The notes beneath the pieces are model-generated. The model was not told where the DNA came from, searched no databases, and saw only the letters and a list, made by a program, of their open reading frames with translations. The translations under genes and the position numbers were made by a program. Positions 22,874-34,590 of a DNA stretch of 64,000 nucleotides are shown piece by piece. The stretch is taken from positions 1 to 64,000 of the forward strand of contig CAMAPO010000002.1 of NCBI GenBank assembly GCA_945860245.1, written 5' to 3'. This DNA comes from Bifidobacterium breve (GTDB lineage: Bacteria > Actinomycetota > Actinomycetes > Nanopelagicales > Nanopelagicaceae). Position 1 is the stretch's first letter. Each line of letters starts with the position of its first letter.

Positions 22874-24424
22874 TTGAATTCTAAGAGCGGTGTTTTAGTC
22901 GTCGATTTCGGCGCGCAATACGCACAATTAATTGCACGTCGCGTGCGCGAAGCAAACGTTTACTCAGAAATCGTTCCGTCACACATTACCGCTGCCGAAA
23001 TAAGTGCCAAGAACCCGGCAGCAATTATTTTATCGGGTGGACCAGCAAGTGTTTATGCCGACCACGCGCCTAAATTTGATGGCGAGATATTAAAGCTGGG
23101 TATTCCGGTATTTGGAATTTGTTACGGCTTTCAAGCAATGGCAACAGCTCTTGGCGGCGTTGTAAGCCAGACCGGAAAATCAGAGTTCGGACGAACTGAA
23201 GCAAAGGTTGAATCAACTTCAAAAATCTTCTCATCCCTTCCAGCAGTGCAAAGAGTTTGGATGTCTCATGGTGATGCAGTAACTCAGGCGCCTGCGGGAT
23301 TTACTATCTGCGCAGTCACTGCCGATACTCCAATTGCCGCCTTTGAAGATGTCACTGGCAAGATTGCAGGAGTGCAATTTCACCCAGAAGTTCTGCATTC
23401 TGAACACGGACAGGCGATCTTAAAAAACTGGTTGTTAAATATTGCAGGATGCCAGCCAGATTGGACAACTGGCAATATCGCCGAAAATGAAATTGCTAAA
23501 GCGAAAGATCTAATTGGTAGCAAGCGGGTAATTTGTGGTTTATCTGGTGGAGTTGATTCCGCAGTGGCAGCAGCAATTATTCAACGCGCGGTCGGATCAC
23601 AACTTACCTGCGTCTTTGTCGATCACGGGTTACTCCGCAGTGGCGAATCCGAGCAAGTACAACGTGACTTTGTGGCTGCCACTGGCATTGATCTAGTAGT
23701 GGTTGATGCAGTTGATCAGTTCCTCAGTGCTCTTGCAGGTGTAACCGACCCAGAGACCAAGCGAAAGATAATTGGCCGCGAATTTATTCGCTCCTTTGAA
23801 AAGGCGGCGCGCGAGATCGCAGCTGGCGGTGATGTGGAATTCTTAGTACAAGGCACTCTCTATCCCGATGTCGTTGAATCCGGTGGCGGCACAGGAACTG
23901 CCAATATCAAGTCACATCACAACGTTGGTGGCTTACCCGATGATCTGAAATTCACCTTAGTAGAACCACTGCGCACGCTCTTTAAAGATGAAGTGCGCCA
24001 AGTCGGATTAGAACTTGGCTTGCCTGAAGAAATTGTTTGGCGCCAGCCTTTTCCGGGTCCCGGACTTGGAATTCGAATTATTGGTGAAGTAACAAAAGAG
24101 CGTCTTGATTTACTGCGCCACGCAGATTTAATCGCGCGCGAAGAGTTAAAGGCGGCCGGCCTTGATCGCCAGATCTGGCAATGCCCAGTTGTGTTGTTGG
24201 CGGATGTGCGCAGCGTTGGGGTGCAAGGCGATGGCCGAACATATGGCCACCCAATTGTTTTGCGTCCGGTATCAAGTGAAGATGCAATGACCGCTGATTG
24301 GTCACGTATTCCATATGAGATTCTGGAAAAGATTTCTACTAGAATTACCAATGAGGTGCGGGAAGTAAATCGAGTTGTGTTGGATGTGACTAGCAAGCCA
24401 CCTGGAACGATCGAGTGGGAATAA
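22874..24424 (+). CDS. guaA: GMP synthase (glutamine-hydrolysing), TTG start
   Basis: [50 protein letters not shown]-terminal [10 protein letters not shown]. Confidence 0.97.
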   Translation: MNSKSGVLVVDFGAQYAQLIARRVREANVYSEIVPSHITAAEISAKNPAAIILSGGPASVYADHAPKFDGEILKLGIPVFGICYGFQAMATALGGVVSQTGKSEFGRTEAKVESTSKIFSSLPAVQRVWMSHGDAVTQAPAGFTICAVTADTPIAAFEDVTGKIAGVQFHPEVLHSEHGQAILKNWLLNIAGCQPDWTTGNIAENEIAKAKDLIGSKRVICGLSGGVDSAVAAAIIQRAVGSQLTCVFVDHGLLRSGESEQVQRDFVAATGIDLVVVDAVDQFLSALAGVTDPETKRKIIGREFIRSFEKAAREIAAGGDVEFLVQGTLYPDVVESGGGTGTANIKSHHNVGGLPDDLKFTLVEPLRTLFKDEVRQVGLELGLPEEIVWRQPFPGPGLGIRIIGEVTKERLDLLRHADLIAREELKAAGLDRQIWQCPVVLLADVRSVGVQGDGRTYGHPIVLRPVSSEDAMTADWSRIPYEILEKISTRITNEVREVNRVVLDVTSKPPGTIEWE

Positions 24425-24460
24425 AATGGACACTCGCAAAGAGATTGAGTGGGAGTGACC

Positions 24461-25135
24461 GTGAAGAAATTTGTTGCAGTACTAACTGTTTTCTTTTTAT
24501 TTCCATTTACGGCAACCGCTGCAGAACGCCCAACAAGCGTTGCAAGCTGTGCTAACCCAACTTCCAAAGCGCGCACGCCAGGAACTTTAAAGCAACCTAA
24601 GACCGCTGATAAGAAGCTAGCGACCACAATGACTATCAATACTAATTGTGGAGTGATCAAAATTGCGATGAATCCAGCTGCGCCGCAGACCGTTACCAAT
24701 ATGTCAGCACTTGCTCGCGCGAAGTATTTTGATAAATCATTTTGCCATCGTTTAACAACTGAAGGAATTTTTGTTCTTCAATGTGGCGATCCTTCAGCGC
24801 AAGGAAATGGCTCACCAGGATCCTGGAAGGGTTATAAAAATGAGAATGTGCCAAAAGTTACTGGAATCAATTTCCCAGCAGGCACCGTTGCTATGGCGAA
24901 TTCAGGTGCAAAAAACCCAAATAGCAATGGAAGCCAATTCTTTTTAGTTTATAAAGACACATTCTTACCTGGTGATTACACAATTTGGGGCAAGATCACC
25001 AGCGGACTCCCGTTATTGATCGAAATCGGTAAAGTTGGAGCATATAAAGTTGATCAAGCTTCGAATAAGGCTTACTACGCCGGTGATGGATATCCAGTTC
25101 AAATAATTGAAATTAAAACGGTGACGGTTCGTTAA
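24461..25135 (+). CDS. Secreted cyclophilin-type peptidyl-prolyl isomerase
   Basis: Signal peptide KKFVAVLTVFFLFPFTATAA; cyclophilin motifs FCHRLTTEGIFVLQCGDP...GTVAMANSGAKNPNSNGSQFFLVY. Confidence 0.9.
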   Translation: MKKFVAVLTVFFLFPFTATAAERPTSVASCANPTSKARTPGTLKQPKTADKKLATTMTINTNCGVIKIAMNPAAPQTVTNMSALARAKYFDKSFCHRLTTEGIFVLQCGDPSAQGNGSPGSWKGYKNENVPKVTGINFPAGTVAMANSGAKNPNSNGSQFFLVYKDTFLPGDYTIWGKITSGLPLLIEIGKVGAYKVDQASNKAYYAGDGYPVQIIEIKTVTVR

Positions 25136-25857
25136 TTTGTATTGATCACCTTAAAAGCTTCGGCAATTCGACCATCTGGAAGCCCAGCGATACCTGCATT
25201 GCGTTGCCCCCACTCACGAACCATTTTTTCTAACTCTTTATTGTGAGCCGTTTGCGATGCATGCGAGTTAAGCGCCTTCATCTTTAAATCAAAGGTATCG
25301 GTGATATCTACCCAGTGATCTGGATGGGCAAAGCCCATCATCCAAATTTCTTTTACGCGATGGGGTTGCAAACCTTCGCTATCTAGCAAATCGGTAAAGG
25401 CAAATGGGTTACGTGCATCTGGATAAACTGCTTGAATTGCTGCTTCACCAGCGGCCAAGTGATCGGGGTGGCTGGCACCGATGCGATCCCAATTGCGTTC
25501 AGGAGATTGGCAGACCATGCGATCTGGTTTGCTGATACGAATTCGTCTGACAATATCTTTGCGAAGCGCTAGCGTTGCTTCGAGGTGACCGTCTACATAA
25601 TTTAGAAATGTAATATCTGTAACGCCAATTGCTGCCCCTGCTGCGCGTTGTTCGCGCTGGCGGATCGCGGGCATCTCTTCTTTGGTAAAGCCAGATTCTT
25701 CGCCACCTTGATCGCCATTGGTGCAGAAGACATATGCAACCTCAATGCCGGCCTTTACCCATTGTGCGATAGTTCCGGATGCGCCAAAGTCTGAATCATC
25801 GGGATGAGCGTTGATTACGAGTACACGTTTGATCTCAGAATTTGGTAGCGGCTCCAT
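25132..25857 (-). CDS. PIG-L family deacetylase
   Basis: VLVINAHPDDSDFGASGT; GASHPDHLAAGEA. Confidence 0.88.
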   Translation of the reverse strand: MEPLPNSEIKRVLVINAHPDDSDFGASGTIAQWVKAGIEVAYVFCTNGDQGGEESGFTKEEMPAIRQREQRAAGAAIGVTDITFLNYVDGHLEATLALRKDIVRRIRISKPDRMVCQSPERNWDRIGASHPDHLAAGEAAIQAVYPDARNPFAFTDLLDSEGLQPHRVKEIWMMGFAHPDHWVDITDTFDLKMKALNSHASQTAHNKELEKMVREWGQRNAGIAGLPDGRIAEAFKVINTN

Positions 25858-25885
25858 GACAGTTAAGCCTAATAGACTCCGCGCC

Positions 25886-28132
25886 ATGGTCGATACAGAT
25901 GCGCTGCTTGCAGGGCTTAATCCGCAGCAACAGAAAGCTGTTATCCACCATGGTGCGCCACTGCTAGTCGTTGCTGGCGCAGGATCTGGAAAAACGCGCG
26001 TCTTAACGCGGCGTATCTCCTATTTAATGGCTGCGCGCGGGGTGCGCCCATATGAAATATTAGCGATCACATTTACAAATAAAGCAGCTGGCGAGATGAA
26101 AGAACGAGTCACAGATCTCGTCGGGCCAGTAGCAAAATCTATGTGGGTCTCCACTTTCCACTCGGCCTGCGTTCGATTGTTGCGCCAAGAAATTGAACGC
26201 CTGGGTTACAGCAGCACTTTCAGTATCTACGATTCGGCAGATTCGCAGAAGTTAATTTCGCGAGTGATGGAGACGCTAAATCTTGATCCCAAGCGCTATC
26301 CACCCCGTCAATTTCAAGCGCTGATTTCTAACGCTAAAAATGAATTGCAGACTCCATACCAATACCTTTCCGCGGCACAAAATCAATTTGAGACCATTGT
26401 CGCTGATGTTTACACGATGTATGAAAAACGATTACAACAGGCGAATGCTCTAGATTTTGATGACTTGATAATGAAGACGGTTCAGGTGCTGCAACAATTT
26501 CCCGAGACTAAAGCGCGCTTTAGATCTCGCTTTCGCCACATCTTGGTAGATGAGTACCAAGATACAAATCATGCGCAATATATGTTGGTTAAGGAGTTAA
26601 CTGGCACCGAGGGCGATGGTTTTCCACTCGCTGAACTCTGTGTGGTGGGCGATGCCGACCAATCAATTTATGGTTTTCGTGGTGCAACTATCCGAAATAT
26701 TCTGCAATTTGAAGTTGATTATCCCAACGCCGCAACAGTCCTGCTTGAACAAAATTATCGCTCCACCCAAAATATCCTCAACGCCGCCAATGCGGTGATT
26801 ACGCAAAATGAATCGCGTAAAGAGAAGAACCTCTGGTCAGAAGCTGGTTCTGGCGCACCGCTAATTGGCTATGTCGCCGAATCAGAGTACGACGAAGCTG
26901 AATTTGTTAAAGCTGAAATTCGTTCATTGCAAGATATGGGCCGCTCAAATCCAGGTGATACTGCGGTCTTTTATCGCACAAATGCCCAATCACGTATCTT
27001 TGAAGAAATCTTTATGCGTGCGGCAATACCTTATAAAGTCGTTGGTGGGCTGCGCTTTTATGAACGTAAGGAAGTTAAAGATTTACTGGCATATTTACGT
27101 GTTTTGGCAAACCCAAGCGATGAGGTTTCACTTCGCCGCGTCATTAACTTTCCCAAACGCGGTATCGGTGATCGCGCGCTGGAAGAAGTTGAAATCTTTG
27201 GCGATGCGCAAGGGATCTCCTTCTGGCACGCGCTCTTACGCGTTTCTGAGGCGAGCGCAGTGCCCAATAAAGCTTCACAATCAATTACCCAATTTACTTC
27301 AATGCTGACCGCACTCGCTGTCTTGGTTGAGGCCAAGACGAAGCCATCGGTAATAATTGAAGCGGTGCTTGAACAATCCGGGCTGCTCACCGAACTTGAA
27401 GCGAGCACAGATCCACAAGATGAAGTCCGCGTTGAGAATTTAAAGGAACTCGTTTCAGCATCTATGGAATATGAAGAGCGCCCATTTGAAGAGCTCGGTG
27501 AAGATGAAGAGATTTCACTCTCTGGATTCCTAGAAAAAGTTTCGCTCGTGGCAGATGCTGATGACATTCCAGATGGTGAGGATCACGGGGGAGTTGTCAC
27601 CTTGATGACACTGCACACCGCAAAGGGCCTGGAATTTCCGACTGTGTTTCTGACCGGTATGGAAGATGGAATATTTCCGCATGCCCGCACCCTTGATGAT
27701 CCGAAAGAGATTGAAGAAGAGAGACGTTTGGCATATGTTGGTTTAACGCGCGCCGAAAAGCGTTTATATATTTCGCGTGCTGAATATCGCTTAACTTTTG
27801 GCAGCCCTAAATACAATCCTGCTTCGCGCTTCTTAGATGAGATTCCAGCGGAGTTAATCGAATGGAAGAGCGAAACACGATCTAAATCTTCATCCGGCAG
27901 CTCAGGTATTCGCAGATCAAGAGTTGCCACAACTGCGCCACCACGTGCAACTGGTAAAAAATCATCAGCTATGGTTCTCGAAATTGGACAGCGTGTGTCA
28001 CATGACACATTCGGTCTTGGTACCGTCGTGGCGCTAGCAGGCGAAGGCGATAAATCTGAGGCGACAGTCAATTTCGGCCAGTACGGTGATAAAAGACTGC
28101 TGCTGCGCTATGCGCCGGTGGTGGTTCTATGA
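25886..28132 (+). CDS. pcrA: ATP-dependent DNA helicase UvrD/PcrA
   Basis: LLAGLNPQQQKAV...VVAGAGSGKTRVLTRRISYL; VDEYQDTN; HTAKGLEFPTVFLTGMEDGIFPH. ATG 25886 preferred. Confidence 0.96.
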   Translation: MVDTDALLAGLNPQQQKAVIHHGAPLLVVAGAGSGKTRVLTRRISYLMAARGVRPYEILAITFTNKAAGEMKERVTDLVGPVAKSMWVSTFHSACVRLLRQEIERLGYSSTFSIYDSADSQKLISRVMETLNLDPKRYPPRQFQALISNAKNELQTPYQYLSAAQNQFETIVADVYTMYEKRLQQANALDFDDLIMKTVQVLQQFPETKARFRSRFRHILVDEYQDTNHAQYMLVKELTGTEGDGFPLAELCVVGDADQSIYGFRGATIRNILQFEVDYPNAATVLLEQNYRSTQNILNAANAVITQNESRKEKNLWSEAGSGAPLIGYVAESEYDEAEFVKAEIRSLQDMGRSNPGDTAVFYRTNAQSRIFEEIFMRAAIPYKVVGGLRFYERKEVKDLLAYLRVLANPSDEVSLRRVINFPKRGIGDRALEEVEIFGDAQGISFWHALLRVSEASAVPNKASQSITQFTSMLTALAVLVEAKTKPSVIIEAVLEQSGLLTELEASTDPQDEVRVENLKELVSASMEYEERPFEELGEDEEISLSGFLEKVSLVADADDIPDGEDHGGVVTLMTLHTAKGLEFPTVFLTGMEDGIFPHARTLDDPKEIEEERRLAYVGLTRAEKRLYISRAEYRLTFGSPKYNPASRFLDEIPAELIEWKSETRSKSSSGSSGIRRSRVATTAPPRATGKKSSAMVLEIGQRVSHDTFGLGTVVALAGEGDKSEATVNFGQYGDKRLLLRYAPVVVL

Positions 28133-28209
28133 CCTGCACCAAGGCTTAGGATTACCCCTATCCACTAGCGCGCAGAAGAGCTAGTAAATCGTCGAAACGG
28201 TAATTATCT

Positions 28210-29376
28210 GTGGATCTCTTTGAATATCAAGCACGCGACCTCTTTGAAAAGCATGGCGTACCCGTTCTTGCTGGCGCAGTAGCAACTACCGATGATGAAG
28301 CCTTTAAAGCGGCATCTGCAATTGGTGGAAAAGTTGTAGTTAAGGCGCAGGTAAAAGTTGGAGGACGTGGCAAAGCAGGCGGCGTAAAACTTGCCGTGGA
28401 TGCCGAAGATGCCAAAGAGAAAGCCGGCGTAATTCTTGGAATGGATATTAAAGGCCATACCGTTCATCAAGTAATGATCGCGCAAGCAGCACCAATCGTC
28501 GATGAGTATTACATGTCAATTTTATTAGATCGCTCAAACCGTACCTTCTTGGTAATGGCATCTGTTGCTGGCGGTATGGATATTGAAGAAGTTGCGCGCA
28601 CCGCGCCCGAGAAATTAGCGAAAGTTCCTTTCACCGCTGTAGATGGAATTTCTCAAGCGAAGGCGAAAGAAATTATCGCCCAAGCAAAATTTCCTTCAGA
28701 TATCGCAGACCAAGTCGCTGATGTGTTGGTAAAACTCTGGGAGACTTTCCAATCAGAGGATGCAACTTTGGTAGAAGTAAATCCACTTGTAAAGACTGAA
28801 GATGGTCGCATCATCGCGTTAGATGGAAAAGTTACCCTCGATGAAAACGCTGAATTTCGCCAGCCCGGCCACGCGGCGCTTGTCGATCACGCCGCCGCTA
28901 ATGCGCTAGAAGCTGCTGCGAAAGAGAAGGGTTTAAATTACGTAAAACTCGATAATGGCCAAGTCGGAATTATCGGCAATGGTGCAGGGCTAGTGATGTC
29001 GACGCTCGATGTTGTTGCATATGCTGGTGAAAAATTTGGCGGCATGCGCCCAGCAAACTTTCTAGATATTGGTGGAGGTGCCTCAGCACAGGTAATGGCC
29101 GATGGACTCTCCATTATTTTGGGTGATCCAGATGTAAAGAGCGTATTTGTAAATGTATTTGGGGGCATCACCGCTTGCGATGCCGTGGCAAATGGCATTG
29201 TCCAAGCGCTGGAATTACTTGGCGCAAAGGCCACAAAGCCGATTGTTGTGCGCCTAGATGGCAATAATGTATTAGAAGGTCGCGCAATTCTTACCGCAGC
29301 AAACCATTCTCTGGTTGAGCAAGCTGAAACTATGGATGGAGCAGCATCTCGCGCTGCTGAATTGGCGGCTAAGTAA
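28210..29376 (+). CDS. sucC: Succinyl-CoA synthetase beta subunit (GTG start)
   Basis: [19 protein letters not shown]...[10 protein letters not shown]-type motif ([14 protein letters not shown]). Confidence 0.96.
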   Translation: MDLFEYQARDLFEKHGVPVLAGAVATTDDEAFKAASAIGGKVVVKAQVKVGGRGKAGGVKLAVDAEDAKEKAGVILGMDIKGHTVHQVMIAQAAPIVDEYYMSILLDRSNRTFLVMASVAGGMDIEEVARTAPEKLAKVPFTAVDGISQAKAKEIIAQAKFPSDIADQVADVLVKLWETFQSEDATLVEVNPLVKTEDGRIIALDGKVTLDENAEFRQPGHAALVDHAAANALEAAAKEKGLNYVKLDNGQVGIIGNGAGLVMSTLDVVAYAGEKFGGMRPANFLDIGGGASAQVMADGLSIILGDPDVKSVFVNVFGGITACDAVANGIVQALELLGAKATKPIVVRLDGNNVLEGRAILTAANHSLVEQAETMDGAASRAAELAAK

Positions 29377-30257
29377 TGTCTATCTTTATTAACTCCAGTA
29401 GCAAAGTAATCGTGCAAGGCATGACTGGTTCTGAAGGAACCAAACACACTCGTCGCATGTTGGCATCGGGTACAAAAGTCGTCGGTGGAGTTACACCTGG
29501 CAAGGGTGGTCAGATCGTTGATATCGACGGCCACCAACTTCCTGTTTTCAATACCGTTGCGGAAGCGATCGCTGCTACTGCCGCAAATGTTTCAGTCGTT
29601 TTCGTTCCACCTAAATTTGCTAAGGCAGCGGTGATCGATGCAATCGATGCCAAGATGCCGTTGGTCGTTGTGATCACCGAAGGAATTCCGGTACATGACT
29701 CGGCTTACTTCTACGCCTATTCATTACAAAAAGGAAATACCCAAATTATCGGTCCTAACTGTCCAGGGTTAATTAGTCCAGATCAATCAAATGTCGGGAT
29801 CATTCCGGCAAATATCACTAAGCGTGGACCAATTGGTTTAGTTTCAAAATCTGGAACCCTTACCTATCAGATGATGTACGAACTTCGTGATATCGGATTT
29901 TCAACAGCGGTCGGTATCGGTGGAGATCCAGTAATCGGAACTACACATATAGATTGTTTAAAAGCCTTCCAAGATGATCCTGACACGACTGCGATCGTAA
30001 TGATTGGTGAAATTGGCGGAGATGCAGAAGAACGCGCCGCCGCATTTATCGCTGATTATGTCACCAAGCCAGTTGTGGGATACGTTGCTGGATTTACTGC
30101 TCCAGAAGGAAAGACGATGGGCCATGCCGGCGCAATTGTTTCGGGTTCTTCTGGAACTGCGCAGGCAAAGAAAGATGCCCTTGAAGCAGCTGGTGTAAAA
30201 GTGGGGCAGACTCCAAGTGAAACAGCGCGCTTAATGCGCGCGATACTCGGTCTCTGA
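29376..30257 (+). CDS. sucD: Succinyl-CoA synthetase alpha subunit
   Basis: [72 protein letters not shown]. Confidence 0.97.
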   Translation: MSIFINSSSKVIVQGMTGSEGTKHTRRMLASGTKVVGGVTPGKGGQIVDIDGHQLPVFNTVAEAIAATAANVSVVFVPPKFAKAAVIDAIDAKMPLVVVITEGIPVHDSAYFYAYSLQKGNTQIIGPNCPGLISPDQSNVGIIPANITKRGPIGLVSKSGTLTYQMMYELRDIGFSTAVGIGGDPVIGTTHIDCLKAFQDDPDTTAIVMIGEIGGDAEERAAAFIADYVTKPVVGYVAGFTAPEGKTMGHAGAIVSGSSGTAQAKKDALEAAGVKVGQTPSETARLMRAILGL

Positions 30258-30265
30258 GATAGCCC

Positions 30266-31339
30266 ATGTTGCAACGTGTCCTTGCGGTCTCGTTTGCACA
30301 AGTCTTACGTACCGTTGCAATTCTTCTTCTGCCATTGGCTTTTATCTCGCTGATCGCCTGGGCCACCGCAGGTAGCGTAACTGGAAATACATCAGATCCA
30401 ATGCGCGCAGCGATCTGGTTGTGGCTAGGCGCGCATCACATTCCATTTTTCTTAAATGGTGCAACTACTGGTTATCTCTCTTACCTACCGATAGGTGCAA
30501 TGTTGCTGCCGTTCTTTGCACTTCGCAGCGGTTTCGGACGCGCCCTTGCAAAGCTACACGGAGACTTTCACAATATCGCTACCGTTCGATCAATCTTCGC
30601 ATCTCAATATGCAGTTATCGCGACTTTGCTCGCGCTAGCGAGCAAATCTCCTACCGTAAGTTCGCAGTGGTATTTAGCTCCTTTGTTTTCATTTCTGATT
30701 GCCTACCTTGCAGCGCTTACTGCAGGTTCGCGTTTCCAAATGTCCCATGCGGTCAGTTATGCAACCCGAGTATTGGCGATACTTTTCGGTTTCTCATTTA
30801 TCTTTTTAGCGATCGCAATCTTTATAAATATCTCTACCTTTAAAAATATCTCTATAGTCTTACAACCTGGATTCTTCGGAGCATTTCTGTTATTTGCGCT
30901 AAATCTCTCCTATCTACCTAATTTGGCGGTATCAGTCCTTGCTTACTTCACCGGCACCGGTTTCGCAGTTGGTGCAGGAACGCTCGTTTCACCGTTGACG
31001 CATCGCCTCGGTGAAATCCCTGTACTTCCAATCTTGTCGGTCTTGCCGACATCATCATCTAAGTGGGCCTTACTTGCCGTTGCATTTGTAATTGCAATTG
31101 GTGCCTTATTGGCTGGCTGGGCACTGGCTTCAAGTTCTCGCTCGCTCTTTCAGGCGCTCATTTTAATTATTATTTCTATTTCTATAATTTCATATCTAGC
31201 CAGTGGCTCACTTATGACCCAAGCGATGAGCGCGGTAGGTGTTTCTATCTGGAAGTTAGCGTTATCGATCACCATTGAAATTGGAGTCGGAATCGCTGCC
31301 TTAGTCTTTATTCCTCAAATAAAGTTGCGGTCGCGTTAA
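30266..31339 (+). CDS. Polytopic membrane protein, DUF6350 / PerM-like
   Basis: Multiple TM segments; conserved actinobacterial position between sucD and purN. Confidence 0.7.
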   Translation: MLQRVLAVSFAQVLRTVAILLLPLAFISLIAWATAGSVTGNTSDPMRAAIWLWLGAHHIPFFLNGATTGYLSYLPIGAMLLPFFALRSGFGRALAKLHGDFHNIATVRSIFASQYAVIATLLALASKSPTVSSQWYLAPLFSFLIAYLAALTAGSRFQMSHAVSYATRVLAILFGFSFIFLAIAIFINISTFKNISIVLQPGFFGAFLLFALNLSYLPNLAVSVLAYFTGTGFAVGAGTLVSPLTHRLGEIPVLPILSVLPTSSSKWALLAVAFVIAIGALLAGWALASSSRSLFQALILIIISISIISYLASGSLMTQAMSAVGVSIWKLALSITIEIGVGIAALVFIPQIKLRSR

Positions 31340-31911
31340 TGAGCCAGGCCCGCATTGTTTTGCTAGCTTCCGGAAGTGGCTCAATTGCGCAAGCGATAAT
31401 CGATGCTGTAAAAAGCGGAACGCTGGATGCACAAGTAGTCGGGTTAATCTGCGATCAATCTGGAGCGCAAGTTTTAGAACGCGCAACCACAGCAAAGATC
31501 GAAACTTTTCTAATTCCAATGCAGCAAGATCGCAGCAATTGGGATCGCGATATTTTTAATAAATTAAGCTCGCTCAAGCCCGATCTAATTGTTAGTGCAG
31601 GATTTATGCGGATTTTATCTAGTGATTGTGTAGCCAACTTCCGCATTGTCAACAGCCATCCTGCTCTGTTGCCGCTCTTTCCAGGTGCGCATGCGGTTCG
31701 TGATGCACTTGCGTCTGGGGCAGCCGAGACCGGAACCACGATTCACTGGGTAGATAAAGGGGTAGATACCGGTGAGATCATCGCCCAAGAGACGGTTGAG
31801 ATCACACCTACTGATACTGAAGCAACGCTACACGAGCGCATTAAGATAGTCGAAAGACGTCTCTATGTTGCAACGCTGCAGCAACTTCTAACTAATCTTG
31901 TGAGGTACTGA
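31339..31911 (+). CDS. purN: Phosphoribosylglycinamide formyltransferase
   Basis: [17 protein letters not shown]...[21 protein letters not shown]...[20 protein letters not shown]; upstream of purH. Confidence 0.94.
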   Translation: MSQARIVLLASGSGSIAQAIIDAVKSGTLDAQVVGLICDQSGAQVLERATTAKIETFLIPMQQDRSNWDRDIFNKLSSLKPDLIVSAGFMRILSSDCVANFRIVNSHPALLPLFPGAHAVRDALASGAAETGTTIHWVDKGVDTGEIIAQETVEITPTDTEATLHERIKIVERRLYVATLQQLLTNLVRY

Positions 31912-33452
31912 TGGCAGATCGCAAAGTTATTCGTCGGGCGCTGGTTAGCGTTTACGATAAAGATCGCTTACTCGAACTTGGGGCAGTTCTGGCCAAAGCA
32001 GGTGTAGAAATTGTCTCGACTGGTTCAACGGCAAAGACATTACAGAGCGCAGGTATCGCAGTCACAGAAGTAAGCGAGTACACCGGCTTTCCAGAGATTA
32101 TGGGCGGCCGAGTAAAAACGCTGCACCCCAAAATACATTCTGGAATTTTGGCAGATCAAAGTAACCCAGAACATCTGCAGGCAATTGCAGATTTAGATAT
32201 CGCACCCTTTGATTTAGTAATTATCAGCCTCTATCCATTCGCAGAAACAATTGCATCAGGTGCGGCTTATGCAGAATGCATTGAGCAGATTGATATCGGT
32301 GGACCATCTATGTTGCGCGGTGCGGCAAAGAACCACGGCTCGGTTGCTGTGATCGCCAAGGTTGGGCAATATGACGAGCTATTTGCCGCAATTAGCGCTG
32401 GTGGAACCACCTTGGAGGAACGTCGCAACTTTGCCCTACAGGTTTTCCGCACCACTGCTGAATATGATTTAACGATCGCTAGTTGGCTCGGAACTCAAAT
32501 AAGTACGGACCTGCCAGATTGGTTTGGGCTAATTTACAAGCGCGAGAACTCGCTACGTTATGGAGAAAACCCCCACCAGAGTGCGGTAATTTATCGTGGT
32601 GGCCCAGCCGGAATCGTTAACGCGGTACAAAGCCACGGTAAAGAGATGTCTTTTAATAACTACACAGATGCCGATGCGGCTTGGCGCGCAGCGCTAGATC
32701 ACGCTGCACCTTGCGTTGCAATTATTAAGCACGCCAATCCATGCGGTATAGCAACTGGTGCTGATATCGCAGCGGCTTACTTGGCAGCGCATGCTTGTGA
32801 TCCAGTTTCAGCATTTGGTGGAGTAGTCGCCGCAAATCGCAAAGTGACTGCCGCGATGGCCGAACCACTTTCGCAAATATTTACTGAAGTAATTATCGCT
32901 CCAGAATATGAACCAGCAGCGTTAGAAATCTTGATGCGCAAACCAGCTATTCGCATTTTAACTTGCCCTAATACTGCAATTTCACCGTTAGAAATTCGCC
33001 CAGTATCTGGTGGGGTGCTGTTACAAAATACTGACAAGATCGATGCCCCTGGTGATGACTGTGCAAATTGGAAGCAAGTAACTGGTGGAAAAGTTTCCGA
33101 ACAAGTCTTAACTGATCTGCAATTTGCATGGCGAGCAGTGCGCGCAGTAAAGAGCAATGCCATCTTGTTGGCTAAAGATGGTGCAGCAGTTGGAATCGGA
33201 ATGGGTCAGGTAAATCGCGTTGACTCTGCCCGACTCTCAATAGATCGCGCGGGAGAACGAGCAAAAAATAGCGTTGCCGCCAGCGATGCCTTCTTCCCAT
33301 TTGCCGATGGGCTACAGATCTTGATTGATGGCGGAGTAACAGCGGTTGTGCAGCCAGGTGGCAGCGTGCGCGATGAAGAAGTAATCGCCGCCGCAAGCGC
33401 CGCAGGAATAGCGATGTTCTTCACCTCAACGCGACACTTTTCGCACGCGTAA
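31911..33452 (+). CDS. purH: AICAR transformylase / IMP cyclohydrolase
   Basis: [59 protein letters not shown]. Confidence 0.97.
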   Translation: MADRKVIRRALVSVYDKDRLLELGAVLAKAGVEIVSTGSTAKTLQSAGIAVTEVSEYTGFPEIMGGRVKTLHPKIHSGILADQSNPEHLQAIADLDIAPFDLVIISLYPFAETIASGAAYAECIEQIDIGGPSMLRGAAKNHGSVAVIAKVGQYDELFAAISAGGTTLEERRNFALQVFRTTAEYDLTIASWLGTQISTDLPDWFGLIYKRENSLRYGENPHQSAVIYRGGPAGIVNAVQSHGKEMSFNNYTDADAAWRAALDHAAPCVAIIKHANPCGIATGADIAAAYLAAHACDPVSAFGGVVAANRKVTAAMAEPLSQIFTEVIIAPEYEPAALEILMRKPAIRILTCPNTAISPLEIRPVSGGVLLQNTDKIDAPGDDCANWKQVTGGKVSEQVLTDLQFAWRAVRAVKSNAILLAKDGAAVGIGMGQVNRVDSARLSIDRAGERAKNSVAASDAFFPFADGLQILIDGGVTAVVQPGGSVRDEEVIAAASAAGIAMFFTSTRHFSHA

Positions 33453-33490
33453 CTTCGCTTGCTACGAGCGCGTCTAATAGGATCGCACAT

Positions 33491-34333
33491 ATGAGCGCAA
33501 CGATTCTCGATGGCAAAGCGCTAGCGGCCACCATTAAGCAGGGTCTTTCTGTGCGCGTCAAAGAGTTAAAGAGCCGGGGCGTTACACCGGGCTTAGGAAC
33601 AATTTTAGTTGGCAATGATCCAGGATCGCATTCATATGTGGCCGGCAAACATCGTGACTGTGGGGAAGTTGGAATAACTTCCATTCGGGTTGATTTAAAA
33701 GCAGCTGCATCTGAAGCTGATGTACTTGCCGCAATAAAAGAATTGAATTCAGCCAAAGAGTGTTCTGGTTATATTGTGCAACTTCCGCTGCCACTTGGAG
33801 TAAATACGCAGAAGGTATTGGAAGCGATTGATCCAGATAAAGATGCCGATGGATTACATCCTATAAACCTAGGTCGACTCGTGGCGGGTTACAGCGCTGT
33901 GCTGCCGTGCACACCGCGCGCGATTGTTGAGTTAATTGACCACTATAAAATTCCACTATCTGGTGCAGAAGTTGTGGTGATTGGTCGCGGCTTAACTGTT
34001 GGTCGCCCCCTCGGATTACTGTTAAATCGCAAGAAGGAAAATGCCACCGTTACCCTGACTCACACCGGCACCAAAGATTTAGCGGCGCACACCAAGCGCG
34101 CCGACATTGTCATCGCCGCAATTGGCAGTCCACATTTTTTAAAAGCTGGCGATATTAAGCAAGGCGCAACTGTTTTAGATGTGGGAATTTCACGCACCGA
34201 TGCTGGGCTAGTTGGAGATGTAGATCCTGCGGTTATGAAAGTTGCCGCTTACTTTGCACCGATGCCAGGAGGCGTTGGACCAATGACGCGCGCGATGTTG
34301 TTAACGAATGTGGTTGAAACTTGCGAAAGATAA
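33491..34333 (+). CDS. folD: Methylenetetrahydrofolate dehydrogenase/cyclohydrolase
   Basis: [54 protein letters not shown]. Confidence 0.97.
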   Translation: MSATILDGKALAATIKQGLSVRVKELKSRGVTPGLGTILVGNDPGSHSYVAGKHRDCGEVGITSIRVDLKAAASEADVLAAIKELNSAKECSGYIVQLPLPLGVNTQKVLEAIDPDKDADGLHPINLGRLVAGYSAVLPCTPRAIVELIDHYKIPLSGAEVVVIGRGLTVGRPLGLLLNRKKENATVTLTHTGTKDLAAHTKRADIVIAAIGSPHFLKAGDIKQGATVLDVGISRTDAGLVGDVDPAVMKVAAYFAPMPGGVGPMTRAMLLTNVVETCER

Positions 34334-34557
34334 ATTTATTCGGGGTGCGCCTGGCCTACTTAACGATAGCTCTTGGCTTTCTAGCCGGGGTATTTTCATA
34401 TGTTCGGCTGGGCTCTATCGCAATCGCAATCGGTATGAGCGTAATCACTCTGGCACATTGGGAATCAGGAAAAAGTGGCAAAATTGAGCGCTATTTAGCC
34501 CTTGGTATCGCACTGGCGCTCTTTACCGTGGCAATCTCGCTTCCGCGTGGGTTGTAG
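34321..34557 (+). CDS. Small membrane protein, DUF3017-like
   Basis: 78 aa, hydrophobic segments, overlaps folD end (TTG start); conserved actinobacterial position between folD and mdh. Confidence 0.6.
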   Translation: MRKINLFGVRLAYLTIALGFLAGVFSYVRLGSIAIAIGMSVITLAHWESGKSGKIERYLALGIALALFTVAISLPRGL

Positions 34558-34563
34558 AGTTTA

Positions 34564-34577
34564 TCTTGACGTCAAGA
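34564..34577. promoter_or_regulatory. 14-bp perfect palindrome upstream of mdh
   Basis: TCTTGACGTCAAGA, 13 nt before mdh ATG. Confidence 0.55.
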
Positions 34578-34590
34578 GAAAGAGTTCGCT

